Numbered from the stretch's first letter, positions 1 through 7,265 are shown. The stretch: 20,423 bases of DNA from CAYJNO01 sp964371715 (GCA_964371715.1 CAYJNO010000029.1:1-20423); one strand, 5' to 3'. Made by a program: numbers and translations. The notes: a model not told the origin generated them from the letters alone.

Positions 1-49
1 ATAATAAAAAAAGACCATCGACTAATACTTATGTACTTTGTCAACGGTC
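1..49 (-). terminator. Rho-independent terminator after the YhhQ-family gene
   Basis: Read on the minus strand, positions 49-13 form a 10-bp stem (GACCGTTGAC with GTCGATGGTC, including two G-U pairs). It is extended by a 5-bp inner stem closed by an ATAA loop. The stem is followed by seven T and then ATTAT at 12-1. The same bases on the plus strand would have two mismatches where the minus strand has G-U pairs, so the minus-strand RNA is the better folder. Confidence 0.75.
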
Positions 50-51
50 TG

Positions 52-78
52 AAATCACTTCAATGAAGTGATTTTTTT
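52..78 (+). terminator. Hairpin terminator for a plus-strand gene left of the window
   Basis: A perfect inverted repeat (AAATCACTTCA at 52-62, TGAAGTGATTT at 64-74) runs straight into T72-T78 on the plus strand. The minus strand has no T tract after this stem, so it probably serves a convergent plus-strand gene beyond the left edge. Its T tract overlaps the stop codon of the minus-strand gene at 77. Confidence 0.6.
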
Positions 79-778
79 ATTTTGCAGCAATTTTCTGTTG
101 ATATTTTTTCGCTAAATAAACAAATGGTGTATCTAATACACTTGTAATTACATAAATAATATATGTTGAGAACACTAATTCAACAATCGTTGAAGTATCA
201 TATATCCCACCAAATGCAAAGACTGTAAATAATATTGAATTCACTAATTGAGAAATTAATGTAGATGCATTATTTCTAATCCATAATCCTTTATTCTCAT
301 CTTTGTATATTTTATTTGTTATTGACCATACCTTATGGTACATCCATACATCAAATACTTGTGCAATAGCATATACACCAAGACTTGCCATCATCAATCT
401 TGGTGTATTCGAAAAGATTATTCTAATACTCTCACTTGCAAAATCTGCACTACTAGGCGTATATAACAACCATGATTGTGAGATTAATACAAAGGCGATA
501 TTGGTAAATATACCAATTTTAACTGCTTTATTTGCTGCGTTTTTACCACTTGTTTCTGATAATATATCAGTAACTAAGAATGTTGACGCAAATAAGATGT
601 TTCCAAGTGTTTGTTCCATTCCAAAAGCATTTATTAAGATTAAAACCTCAATATTAGCCGTGATTGTTGCTATAGCAGTCCACACATAACAGCCTTCTTT
701 ACCTAAAAAACGATAGGCTAAATAAACTGTTGAATAGATCACAATTAGTGATACTATTAATAAAATTTCATTACTCAT
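77..778 (-). CDS. yhhQ: Queuosine precursor transporter, YhhQ/DUF165 (VUT) family
   Basis: The 233-residue protein is almost entirely hydrophobic helices, about six membrane segments. It has features of the YhhQ/VUT family: a FLVTDILSE segment near residue 67, a VYAIAQVFDVWMYHK segment near 135-150 and a WIRNNASTLISQLVNS segment near 165-180. YhhQ proteins bring preQ0/preQ1 or queuine into the cell for tRNA queuosine synthesis. That role is supported here by a preQ1-I riboswitch in the leader, which is independent of the protein similarity. The ATG at 778 is preceded by AAAGGAG at good spacing. The gene is a single transcription unit with its own promoter and terminator. Which precursor is carried cannot be told from the sequence, but riboswitch control makes preQ1 or preQ0 likely. 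Confidence 0.9.
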   Translation of the reverse strand: MSNEILLIVSLIVIYSTVYLAYRFLGKEGCYVWTAIATITANIEVLILINAFGMEQTLGNILFASTFLVTDILSETSGKNAANKAVKIGIFTNIAFVLISQSWLLYTPSSADFASESIRIIFSNTPRLMMASLGVYAIAQVFDVWMYHKVWSITNKIYKDENKGLWIRNNASTLISQLVNSILFTVFAFGGIYDTSTIVELVFSTYIIYVITSVLDTPFVYLAKKYQQKIAAK

Positions 779-813
779 TTTCTACTCCTTTATAAAATTA
801 GGACATATTAAAA

Positions 814-843
814 CAAAAAAAGTGCACATAGAAAATGCGCACT
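814..843 (-). terminator. Expression-platform terminator of the preQ1 riboswitch
   Basis: On the minus strand AGTGCGCAT (843-835) pairs with ATGTGCACT (829-821) as a 9-bp stem with one G-U pair and a 5-nt loop, followed by seven T (820-814). It lies between the aptamer and the coding region, so it would stop transcription before the gene when ligand is bound. The TAGT at its upstream edge (844-841) could pair with ACTA in the aptamer tail (864-861). That pairing would give a switch between the two states, but it is inferred only. Confidence 0.85.
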
Positions 844-858
844 ACAAATAGTACATTT

Positions 859-898
859 CCTAGTTTTGTTTATAGACAGGATGGTTACGAACTGTCTT
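859..898 (-). promoter_or_regulatory. PreQ1-I riboswitch aptamer
   Basis: The minus strand reads AGACAG (897-892), a 12-nt loop TTCGTAACCATC, CTGTCT (879-874 region), then an A-rich tail ATAAACAAAACTAGG. This is the short P1 stem, TTC-starting loop with AACC, and A-rich pseudoknot tail typical of preQ1-I aptamers, close to the known Thermoanaerobacter tengcongensis type. The gene downstream encodes a queuosine-precursor transporter and a terminator follows directly, so control is probably by premature termination. The exact P2 pseudoknot pairs were not resolved by eye. Confidence 0.85.
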
Positions 899-915
899 TT
901 ACTTATGTCTTACCA

Positions 916-944
916 ATTATACATAAAACCTAGAAAAGTTACAA
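916..944 (-). promoter_or_regulatory. Sigma-A type promoter of the preQ1/yhhQ unit
   Basis: On the minus strand TTGTAA (944-939), a 17-bp spacer and TATAAT (921-916) lie about 20 bp upstream of the riboswitch. This places the transcript start just before the aptamer. Confidence 0.75.
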
Positions 945-995
945 GATTTATAAAATGTAATTTTTTTCATTTAATGTAATATTTTCATCTTTCTA

Positions 996-1024
996 TTGAC
1001 ATCTACCAAACACTACTATAATAT
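996..1024 (+). promoter_or_regulatory. Sigma-A type promoter of the methionine T-box/metNIQ unit
   Basis: TTGACA lies at 996-1001. TATAAT at 1017-1022 gives a short 15-bp spacer; reading the -10 as TAATAT at 1019-1024 gives 17 bp. Either choice puts the transcript start near 1030, ahead of the T-box leader. It is divergent from the yhhQ promoter. Confidence 0.65.
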
Positions 1025-1034
1025 TGACTTATAA

Positions 1035-1287
1035 GCAAAGAAAAGAAGAGTAAATTTAATAAAATTTCAAAGAGAGTTCTCATTTGGTGAAAGAGAATAA
1101 ATTAAGTTAAATTGAACATGGTCTTGGAGCTCCTTATTGAGGTTATATAACTTAGATAATGGCGGATGTACCCGTTATAGTACTAGAGTTTAGTAGTTTT
1201 GAACTCGATGAGGTTCTAATAGCGATATTAGAATGAACTTAGGTGGTAACACGATACAATCGTCCTATATATAGGGCGATTTTTTTT
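1035..1287 (+). promoter_or_regulatory. T-box leader, methionine specifier (ATG)
   Basis: The leader has Stem I elements GAGAG (1072-1076) and GGTGAAAG (1087-1094). A candidate specifier ATG at 1118-1120 lies 41 nt after GAGAG, the same distance as TGG in the Trp T-box of this window. The T-box element AGGTGGTAACACG starts at 1241. The antiterminator is visible: TAGG (1240-1243) pairs with CCTA (1264-1267), and ACGAT (1251-1255) with ATCGT (1259-1263), leaving the 7-nt bulge TGGTAAC. TGGT would pair with ACCA ends, fitting tRNA-Met with discriminator A. Uncharged tRNA-Met should therefore allow read-through into metNIQ. The bulge departs from the usual TGGNACC by having AAC. Confidence 0.9.
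1258..1287 (+). terminator. T-box attenuator terminator before metN
   Basis: AATCGTCCTA (1258-1267) pairs with TAGGGCGATT (1272-1281) across a TATA loop and runs into T1281-T1287. It shares ATCGTCCTA with the antiterminator, so the two folds exclude each other. Confidence 0.9.
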
Positions 1288-1300
1288 ATTGGAGGACATG

Positions 1301-2317
1301 ATGATAAAACTTATTAATATACATAAGCAATTCACATCAAATGAAAAAGTTTTTAAAGCAGTAGATGATGTAACTTTAGAAATTAATAGAGGCGAAATTG
1401 TTGGAATTATTGGCTATTCTGGCGCAGGTAAAAGTACTTTAATCAGAATTGTAAATCAACTTACTACACAAGATAGTGGTCAAGTAATTATCAATAATCA
1501 AGATTTAGGTAAATTAACGAAAAAAGAAATAGAAAAATTAAGACAAAAAATTGGAATGATATTTCAGCACTTTAATTTAATGTGGTCAAAAACAGTTAGA
1601 CAAAATATTGAACTACCATTAATTATTAGTAAAATACCTAAGGATATTAGAGAAAAGAAAATTGATGAACTATTAAACCTTGTAGGATTAAGTGATAAAG
1701 CTAACTCATATCCAAAAGAATTATCTGGTGGTCAAAAACAACGTGTTGCAATTGCAAGAGCACTTGCAAATGATCCTAATATCTTACTTTGTGATGAAGC
1801 TACAAGTGCACTAGATCCACAAACAACTGATGATATCTTAAAGCTATTAAAAACAATTAACGAAAAATATAATATTACAATTTTAATGATTACTCATCAA
1901 ATGCATGTAGCACAAACAATTTGTCATAAAATAGCTGTTATGTCTGATGGTAAAATTATTGAAGAGAATGATGTTAAAAGTATATTTGAAAATCCTAAAT
2001 CACCAATTACAAAAAAATTTATTCAAGTTAATGATGCAATAAATATTGATGATTTAAATCAAAACTTATTAAACCAATATCCAGAGTGTCATTTAATCAG
2101 AATCACTTTTACTGGTGAATTAACAAATCAAGCAATTTTGTCAAAAGTTATAAAAGAAACTGCAATTGATGTAAACATCGTTCATGCAAATATAAACAAC
2201 ACAGCAAAGGGAGCTATCGGTTCAATTTATTGTGTTATAGATGATAGTCTTGAAAATTTAAATTTATTTATTAATAAACTTAAAACAAATAATGTATATG
2301 TGGAGGAAATAAGATGA
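1301..2317 (+). CDS. metN: Methionine ABC importer, ATP-binding protein MetN
   Basis: This 338-residue protein is the ATPase of the D-/L-methionine importer. It has Walker A GYSGAGKS (38-45), the Q-loop segment IGMIFQHFN, the signature LSGGQKQR, Walker B ILLCDEATSALD and a switch histidine in MITHQ. The region after about residue 250 matches the NIL domain, the regulatory methionine-binding extension that marks MetN among ABC ATPases. An upstream in-frame TTG at 1289 is unlikely because it overlaps the GGAGG at 1291-1295. ATG 1301 has 5-nt spacing and gives the usual MIKL start; ATG 1298 is only 2 nt from the site. It ends in TGA, overlapping metI by 4 bases, which suggests coupled translation. 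The methionine T-box leader supports the substrate. Confidence 0.95.
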   Translation: MIKLINIHKQFTSNEKVFKAVDDVTLEINRGEIVGIIGYSGAGKSTLIRIVNQLTTQDSGQVIINNQDLGKLTKKEIEKLRQKIGMIFQHFNLMWSKTVRQNIELPLIISKIPKDIREKKIDELLNLVGLSDKANSYPKELSGGQKQRVAIARALANDPNILLCDEATSALDPQTTDDILKLLKTINEKYNITILMITHQMHVAQTICHKIAVMSDGKIIEENDVKSIFENPKSPITKKFIQVNDAINIDDLNQNLLNQYPECHLIRITFTGELTNQAILSKVIKETAIDVNIVHANINNTAKGAIGSIYCVIDDSLENLNLFINKLKTNNVYVEEIR

Positions 2318-2961
2318 TCGATATTGAATTATTTACAACATCAATAAGTGATACTATTTATATGACTTTTGCTTCATTATTTCTTAGTGTATTATTTGGT
2401 ACTATTATTGGTATTATTTTATATCTAAGTAAATCTGATGGTTTAAGACCTAATAAATATCTTAGTACAATTATTGATTTTATTATCAATGTGTTAAGAT
2501 CTATCCCATTTATTATCTTATTAATTATTCTTATGCCATTGGCAAGATTATTAACAGGTTCAATTTTAGGAGCTACCGCTTCAATCCCTTCATTAGTATT
2601 TGCAGCATCACCATTTTATGCTAGACTTGTAATTTTAGGATTAAATGAAGTTGATAAGGGTGTAATTGAAGCCGCTAAATCAATGGGAGCAAGCACTAAA
2701 GATATTATATTTAAAGTTGTAATTAAAGAAGCAATGCCCTCATTAATATCTGGAATTGGGGTTTGTGCTATATCTTTAATTTCATATACCGCAATGGCAG
2801 GAGCTATTGGATCTGGAGGACTTGGAAATCTAGCTTATATGTATGGTTACGCAAGATATAATCCATTAGTACTATATTTAGCAACTACTATTATCGTTAT
2901 TATTGTCTTTATTATTCAAGCAATAACTGATTATATAGTTAAAAAAATAGATAAAAGATAG
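2314..2961 (+). CDS. metI: Methionine ABC importer, permease MetI
   Basis: The 215-residue membrane protein has about five hydrophobic helices and the binding-protein-dependent permease EAA loop (EAAKSMGASTKDIIFKVVIK near residue 125-145), which docks on the ATPase. The segments VLRSIPFIILL and YTAMAGAIGSGGLGNLA are typical of MetI. Its ATG overlaps the metN stop (ATGA), and a GAGGA site lies just upstream inside metN. Length fits the family, which is usually around 215-220 residues. It forms the channel through which methionine delivered by MetQ crosses the membrane. Confidence 0.95.
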   Translation: MIDIELFTTSISDTIYMTFASLFLSVLFGTIIGIILYLSKSDGLRPNKYLSTIIDFIINVLRSIPFIILLIILMPLARLLTGSILGATASIPSLVFAASPFYARLVILGLNEVDKGVIEAAKSMGASTKDIIFKVVIKEAMPSLISGIGVCAISLISYTAMAGAIGSGGLGNLAYMYGYARYNPLVLYLATTIIVIIVFIIQAITDYIVKKIDKR

Positions 2962-2973
2962 AGGAGAAGAAAG

Positions 2974-3792
2974 ATGAAAAAATTATTAAAAGTATTATTT
3001 GCTACATTTGTAACCCTAACTTTAGTTGCTTGTTCAAGCGACAAAAGTGAAGAAGAAAACTTAATAAAGGTTAGTGCAACTTTAGATCCACACGCAACTA
3101 TTTTAGAATTTATTAAACCAATTCTATTAGAAGATTATGGTTATGAATTAGAAATCATTGTTTTAGATGATTACTTTATTTTCAACCGCGCATTAGATAG
3201 TGGTGATGTATTAGCTAATTACTTCCAACATGTTCCTTTTTTTGAGGGAGAAGTTGAAGCAAATGGTTATGATATTGTAAATGCTGCAGGCATTCATATT
3301 GAACCATTCGGTTTATACTCAAATGAAATTTCTGATCTTTCAGAATTAAAAGATGGTGATAAAATCATTATTGGTAACTCAGTTGCTGATCATGGACGTA
3401 TTCTTACAATATTTGAAAATTTAGGCTTAATTAAACTTGATGAAAATGTTGTAAAAAATGAAGCATTAACTTCTGATATTGTTGAAAATAATTTAAATTT
3501 AGAATTTCTAGAAATTAAACCTGAATTATTATATACTGCTTTAGTAAATAACGAAGGAGCTATAGTTGCAATTAACGGTAACTATGCTTTAGCAAATGAT
3601 TTAGTACCTATTGAAGATGCATTAGTATTAGAAGAAGGTGGTCAAGATAACCCTTATGTTAATATCCTTGCTGTTCAATCAGAAAATATAGACGATCCAC
3701 GTGTCAAAGCACTTGTTGAAGTCTTAAAATCTGATGATGTTAAAGATTTCATTAATGATACATACCAAGGTTCTGTAATTGTAGCAGAATAG
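2974..3792 (+). CDS. metQ: Methionine-binding lipoprotein MetQ (NlpA family)
   Basis: The 272-residue protein starts with a lysine-rich N-terminus and hydrophobic signal ending in the lipobox LVAC, with Cys20 as the lipidated residue. The mature part shows the NlpA/MetQ pattern: ATLDPHATILEFIKPIL near the start, then ANYFQHVPFFE around residue 85 and the IEPFGLYS segment. It captures extracellular methionine for MetI-MetN. It follows metI after 12 bases with a GAGGAG site and is the last gene of the operon, ended by a strong shared terminator. The protein is acidic, but I see no broken motif. Confidence 0.95.
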   Translation: MKKLLKVLFATFVTLTLVACSSDKSEEENLIKVSATLDPHATILEFIKPILLEDYGYELEIIVLDDYFIFNRALDSGDVLANYFQHVPFFEGEVEANGYDIVNAAGIHIEPFGLYSNEISDLSELKDGDKIIIGNSVADHGRILTIFENLGLIKLDENVVKNEALTSDIVENNLNLEFLEIKPELLYTALVNNEGAIVAINGNYALANDLVPIEDALVLEEGGQDNPYVNILAVQSENIDDPRVKALVEVLKSDDVKDFINDTYQGSVIVAE

Positions 3793-3802
3793 AAAAACAA
3801 AA

Positions 3803-3837
3803 AATATTCAATACATAACCGTATTGAATATTTTTTT
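3803..3837. terminator. Bidirectional terminator between metQ and the TrpXYZ-type operon
   Basis: AATATTCAATAC (3803-3814) and GTATTGAATATT (3821-3832) form a 12-bp stem with a 6-nt loop. T-rich tracts follow on both strands (T3831-T3837 on plus, TTTTTTGTTTTT on minus), serving the convergent operons. Confidence 0.9.
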
Positions 3838-4642
3838 ATAATATCATCTTATCACTTAGTTCTTTACTATTCTTTTCTGCGAATAATCTCATTATATCTT
3901 CAAGCGTAAGTTTTTCTTTTTCTTCTTTATTAAAATCATATATCACTTCGCCATCATTCATCATAATTAAGCGATTTCCATACTCTAATGCATGTTTAAT
4001 ATTATGAGTAATCATTAGTGTTGCGATATTATTTTCTTTAATAATATTATCAGTTATCTCCATAACATGTTTTGCCGTTTTCGGATCTAAAGCTGCTGTA
4101 TGTTCATCTAATAACAATAGTTTAGGTGGTATAATTGTTGCCATCAATAAAGTTAACGCTTGTCTTTGCCCACCGCTTAATAATCCAACTTTACTACTTA
4201 AACGATTTTCTAAATCTAAATTTAATAAACTAAGCTTAGTTTTAAAGAAATTTTTTTCACTATTTGATATTTTTGTCTTAAAATACTTTTGATATATACT
4301 TTGATTGTGTTTTCCCCTGCGGTATGCTAATTCAAGATTTTCTTGAATACTCATACTTGGTGCAGTACCTTTTAGAGGATCTTGAAACAATCTACCAATA
4401 TCTTTTGCCCTTTTATATTCTTTAAGTTTTTTTATTGATACTCCATCTAATATAATATCACCTTTTAAACTTTCATAACTCCCGCTAATACAGTTTAATA
4501 ATGTCGATTTTCCTGCACCATTACTTCCTATAACACTTACAAAATCACCTTCATTAAGAGTCAAGGAGATATTATTTAAAGCTTTTTTCCTAAGTGGTGT
4601 ACCTTCGTTAAATATCATCTCTAAATTATTAATTTTTAACAT
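3836..4642 (-). CDS. trpZ: ABC importer ATP-binding protein, TrpZ-like (COG1101 type)
   Basis: This is a 268-residue ABC ATPase with Walker A GSNGAGKST (39-47), signature LLSGGQRQ near residue 158, Walker B KLLLLDEHTAALD and the switch segment MITHN. An insert of about 20 residues (near 105-130) before the signature is typical of the COG1101 family. A longer reading frame reaches 4693, but ATG 4642 is preceded by AAAGGAG at proper spacing and begins the usual MLKINNL fold, so I chose it. It overlaps the permease gene by 14 bases. It powers uptake of the ligand bound by the lipoprotein encoded at 5541-6512. Tryptophan as substrate rests on the TGG T-box leader, not on this protein. Confidence 0.8.
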   Translation of the reverse strand: MLKINNLEMIFNEGTPLRKKALNNISLTLNEGDFVSVIGSNGAGKSTLLNCISGSYESLKGDIILDGVSIKKLKEYKRAKDIGRLFQDPLKGTAPSMSIQENLELAYRRGKHNQSIYQKYFKTKISNSEKNFFKTKLSLLNLDLENRLSSKVGLLSGGQRQALTLLMATIIPPKLLLLDEHTAALDPKTAKHVMEITDNIIKENNIATLMITHNIKHALEYGNRLIMMNDGEVIYDFNKEEKEKLTLEDIMRLFAEKNSKELSDKMIL

Positions 4643-5531
4643 ATTTTTCTCCTTTAAAGATAGTCTTTCTAATTGTAGGAAACAGTATTGCAAATATAAC
4701 TAAGATTGCTGTAAAGAGTTTAAAATCATTTGGATTTAATCCAACACTTAAGGCAATAGCTAATATAATACGATAAATTATTGATCCACATATTAAAGCA
4801 AAAAAACTATTTTTGATTGATTTATGGCCAAAAATACTTTCTCCTATAATAATACATGTTAATCCAATAACCATCATCCCTGTACCACTTGAGATGTCAT
4901 AAAAGCTTTGATATTGACTCATTATTCCAGCACTTAATGATACAAGTCCATTAGCTAAACATATGGCTAGTATTTTCATAGCTTCACTATTTATTGACGA
5001 TGCTTTAACCATTGCTTCATTATCACCTGTTGCACGAATAGCCATTCCAGTTTGAGTTTTAAAGAAGTAATATAACACTAAAGTAATACTTAAACTTAAA
5101 ATAAATATTAATATTAAATCATCATATGAACTACTTAGATTAAAGTTTGATAGTAACCTAGAAAACAATGAAAAGATACTATCATAAGCAAATAAAGAAA
5201 AGTTAGGTTTACCATCTGCTATTCTTAAAAATATTGAATATAATCCACTAGCTGTTAAAATTCCCGCTAAAATATATTGTATTTTAAACTTAGTATGTAA
5301 GATCGCGGTAATAAAACCTGAGATAAAACCTGAACATAGTGCAAGTATAATACCTAAGATTGGATGTCCATTAACTGTTAAGACTGCACTTACAACTGCT
5401 CCAAGCGTAAAGCTTCCATCAACTGTTAAATCAGGGAAATTTAGTATTTTAAATGTAATAAAAATTCCTAGTGACATGATTACAAAAATTAATGCTTGTT
5501 CAATTGAATTAATAATTATTCCTAGCTCCAT
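4629..5531 (-). CDS. trpY: ABC importer permease, TrpY-like (COG4120, BPD_transp_2 family)
   Basis: The 300-residue protein has about eight hydrophobic segments and belongs to the branched-chain amino acid/ribose permease superfamily. It opens with FITFKILNFPDLTVDGSFTL and carries GMAIRATGDNEAMVKASSIN, the segment contacting the ATPase in this family. These are the marks of permeases paired with COG2984 lipoproteins. The ATG at 5531 follows a GGAG site that overlaps the stop of the lipoprotein gene. It overlaps the ATPase gene by 14 bases, so translation of the three genes is probably coupled. Confidence 0.8.
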   Translation of the reverse strand: MELGIIINSIEQALIFVIMSLGIFITFKILNFPDLTVDGSFTLGAVVSAVLTVNGHPILGIILALCSGFISGFITAILHTKFKIQYILAGILTASGLYSIFLRIADGKPNFSLFAYDSIFSLFSRLLSNFNLSSSYDDLILIFILSLSITLVLYYFFKTQTGMAIRATGDNEAMVKASSINSEAMKILAICLANGLVSLSAGIMSQYQSFYDISSGTGMMVIGLTCIIIGESIFGHKSIKNSFFALICGSIIYRIILAIALSVGLNPNDFKLFTAILVIFAILFPTIRKTIFKGEKYVKN

Positions 5532-5540
5532 AAAGTTCTC

Positions 5541-6512
5541 CTATTCAACAACTATTACATTGTAGTTTTCTTCTAGATATGCTTGTTGATTAAAACCTAT
5601 TACATTAGCGGTATTTTTATTTAAATAGACATTTAAGTCTTCATTAAATACTTTTACAGGAATATCACTTACTTCTTTACCATTTAATACTTCAATCGCC
5701 ATCTTAGCTGTCTCTTTACCTAGCTGTTCATAATTTATACCATAAGCTAAAAATGCTCCATCATATACCATCGAATCTGCTCCTACAAAAAATGGAATTT
5801 TAGCTTCATTTGCAATACTTGAGGCTTGAACCATTGCTGTTGCTACAGTATTATCTGTTGGTGAAAAAATAATATCGACTTTACTCACTAAAACTTGCAT
5901 TGCCGTTTGAATTTCACTTGCATTTGTAACACTTATTACTTCTAATTCTAAATTATTTTCATTTGCATAACTTTCAACTTTTTTTAGATTACTAACTGAA
6001 TTAATTTCACCTGAATTATAGATAAAACCAATTGTATTAGTTTCAGGATAAAGTGTTGTTGCTAAATCTAATAATAGTTCGACTTGAACTTCATCACTAG
6101 TACCAGTTATATTATTGTTTGGTTTATTTATATCATCTAATAGCCCAGCTTCAATTGGTGAACTAACTGCTGCAAACACAACAGGAATATCACTTGAAAT
6201 CTTTAATGTCGCTTGAGCAACTGGTGTTGTAATTGGTATTATGACATCAACATTTGCACTTTTCATTTGTTCAATTATTGTAGGTAATAAACTTTCTTCA
6301 CCATTAGCATTTTGAAAAAGTATTTCTACATCATCTTCACCATATCCTTGGTGTGCTAACTCTTCATATATCGCTTCTTTAATAGTATTCAATGATGAAT
6401 GATCAACCAATTGTATAATTCCAATCTTTATTGTTTCATCATTTTCTTCACTACATCCTACTAATAAAATCATCATTAATAAACTCATACATAAAATTAA
6501 TATTTTTTTCAT
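5541..6512 (-). CDS. trpX: Substrate-binding lipoprotein, TrpX-like (COG2984)
   Basis: This 323-residue protein has a signal peptide ending in the lipobox LVGC (lipidated Cys20). The mature body matches the COG2984 ABC substrate-binding family: KIGIIQLVDHSSLNTI at the start, then VDVIIPITTPVAQA and SPTDNTVATAM. A longer frame reaches 6572, but ATG 6512 has AAGGAG upstream, whereas the extension falls inside the T-box terminator region. As first gene of the operon it receives the T-box signal directly. COG2984 importers in streptococci and relatives were assigned to tryptophan from Trp T-box control (TrpXYZ); the same arrangement is seen here. Other COG2984 members may bind other ligands. Confidence 0.82.
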   Translation of the reverse strand: MKKILILCMSLLMMILLVGCSEENDETIKIGIIQLVDHSSLNTIKEAIYEELAHQGYGEDDVEILFQNANGEESLLPTIIEQMKSANVDVIIPITTPVAQATLKISSDIPVVFAAVSSPIEAGLLDDINKPNNNITGTSDEVQVELLLDLATTLYPETNTIGFIYNSGEINSVSNLKKVESYANENNLELEVISVTNASEIQTAMQVLVSKVDIIFSPTDNTVATAMVQASSIANEAKIPFFVGADSMVYDGAFLAYGINYEQLGKETAKMAIEVLNGKEVSDIPVKVFNEDLNVYLNKNTANVIGFNQQAYLEENYNVIVVE

Positions 6513-6562
6513 CTTTTTTCTCCTTGTGATGTTATATATGTAATAGCTATTGTGCCCTAAAG

Positions 6563-6610
6563 AAAAAAACACTTGTCCTGGTTATAAAAATAACGCAAGG
6601 ACAAGTGTTT
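6563..6610 (-). terminator. T-box attenuator terminator before trpX
   Basis: On the minus strand AAACACTTGTCC (6610-6599) pairs with GGACAAGTGTTT (6578-6567) over 12 bp, topped by a second small stem (GTTAT with ATAAC). The stem ends in a run of T (6569-6563). Its 5' arm (ACACTTGTCC) is also used by the antiterminator. Confidence 0.9.
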
Positions 6611-6829
6611 GAATTACACATGCGGTGCCACCTTGTTTGACTTAAAAGTCCACTTTAGAATGCTATCACATCCCTAACCCTGTAACGTGGGTATACGTCT
6701 TAAATACTTGCCTTAGCGTTCTTCTTGCCTTCATAGGTCCATTTACTAGTCAGCTTTCTGTCAACCTTCCACCTTTGATCAACTCTCTATTAGCGCTTAT
6801 ACAAGTTTTATCTCCTAATCACTAGTTTA
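6563..6829 (-). promoter_or_regulatory. T-box leader, tryptophan specifier (TGG)
   Basis: On the minus strand the leader shows GAGAG (6787-6783), GGTGGAAG and a specifier TGG at 6741-6739, which lies 41 nt after GAGAG and is followed by a purine. The T-box element AAGGTGGCACCGCA is at 6634-6621. The antiterminator can be drawn: CAAGG (6635-6631) with CCTTG (6600-6596), then GCATGTGT with ACACTTGT with one U-U mismatch, leaving the bulge TGGCACC. TGGC would pair with GCCA ends, matching tRNA-Trp with discriminator G. This agrees with the TrpXYZ-type importer downstream. Confidence 0.92.
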
Positions 6830-6834
6830 GAATA

Positions 6835-6863
6835 ATTCTATTCTTTATTTAATTTTTTGTCAA
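6835..6863 (-). promoter_or_regulatory. Sigma-A type promoter of the Trp T-box/trpXYZ unit
   Basis: On the minus strand a perfect TTGACA (6863-6858), a 17-bp A-rich spacer and TAGAAT (6840-6835) lie just upstream of the T-box leader. Confidence 0.85.
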
Positions 6864-6912
6864 TCTATTAACTTCAAATATAATATCACAATACAAAATT
6901 TATTCACGATGA

Positions 6913-6937
6913 TATAATAGTTTTATCTATAGGGGGG
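6913..6937 (+). promoter_or_regulatory. -10 element and ribosome binding site of the small membrane protein gene
   Basis: TATAAT at 6913-6918 is a consensus -10, with no convincing -35 at the right spacing. The G-rich AGGGGGG at 6931-6937 acts as ribosome binding site 4 nt before the ATG at 6942. The 5' leader would be very short. Confidence 0.5.
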
Positions 6938-6941
6938 CTTC

Positions 6942-7229
6942 ATGAAAAGAGAAGATAATGAGTTAATTAACTTAGCTGTTATTATTTGTTTATTTTTGTC
7001 TATAACATGTTTATTAGTTGCCCTTGCAATCTTATACAATTACATTATTCCATTAGATCAAACTACTGGTGAAGTATTGGATACAAGAGCTATTTCACTT
7101 ATTCTGATATTTACAAGTATTATATTTGCTTATTTGAGTAGATTAATTGGCAATAATATTGCTAAAATCAGAAAAAATGAAGATATTTCTATTCTATCAT
7201 CTTTCTCAAAAGATAAGATTAACACTTAA
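6942..7229 (+). CDS. Small two-helix membrane protein, unknown function
   Basis: This 95-residue protein has two hydrophobic helices (about residues 10-35 and 50-70) joined by an acidic loop containing DQTTGEVLDTR, and a charged C-terminal tail rich in Lys and Ser. I do not recognise a family. The strong G-rich binding site, -10 element and dedicated terminator argue for a real monocistronic gene. It lies back to back with the Trp T-box unit. The loop between the helices probably faces outside and the Lys/Arg-rich tail inside, by the positive-inside rule. Confidence 0.7.
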   Translation: MKREDNELINLAVIICLFLSITCLLVALAILYNYIIPLDQTTGEVLDTRAISLILIFTSIIFAYLSRLIGNNIAKIRKNEDISILSSFSKDKINT

Positions 7230-7258
7230 AAACTCCTATATAACATATAGGAGTTTTT
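7229..7258. terminator. Bidirectional terminator between the small membrane protein and patatin genes
   Basis: AAAACTCCTATAT (7229-7241) pairs with ATATAGGAGTTTT (7245-7257) with a 3-nt loop. Both strands end in T runs, serving the plus gene ending at 7229 and the minus gene ending at 7266. Confidence 0.9.
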
Positions 7259-7265
7259 ATTATAA

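Noticed and set aside
303..689. Plus-strand open frame opposite the YhhQ-family gene
   Set aside because: It is antisense to a well-supported membrane protein gene, has no ribosome binding site and no recognisable domain.
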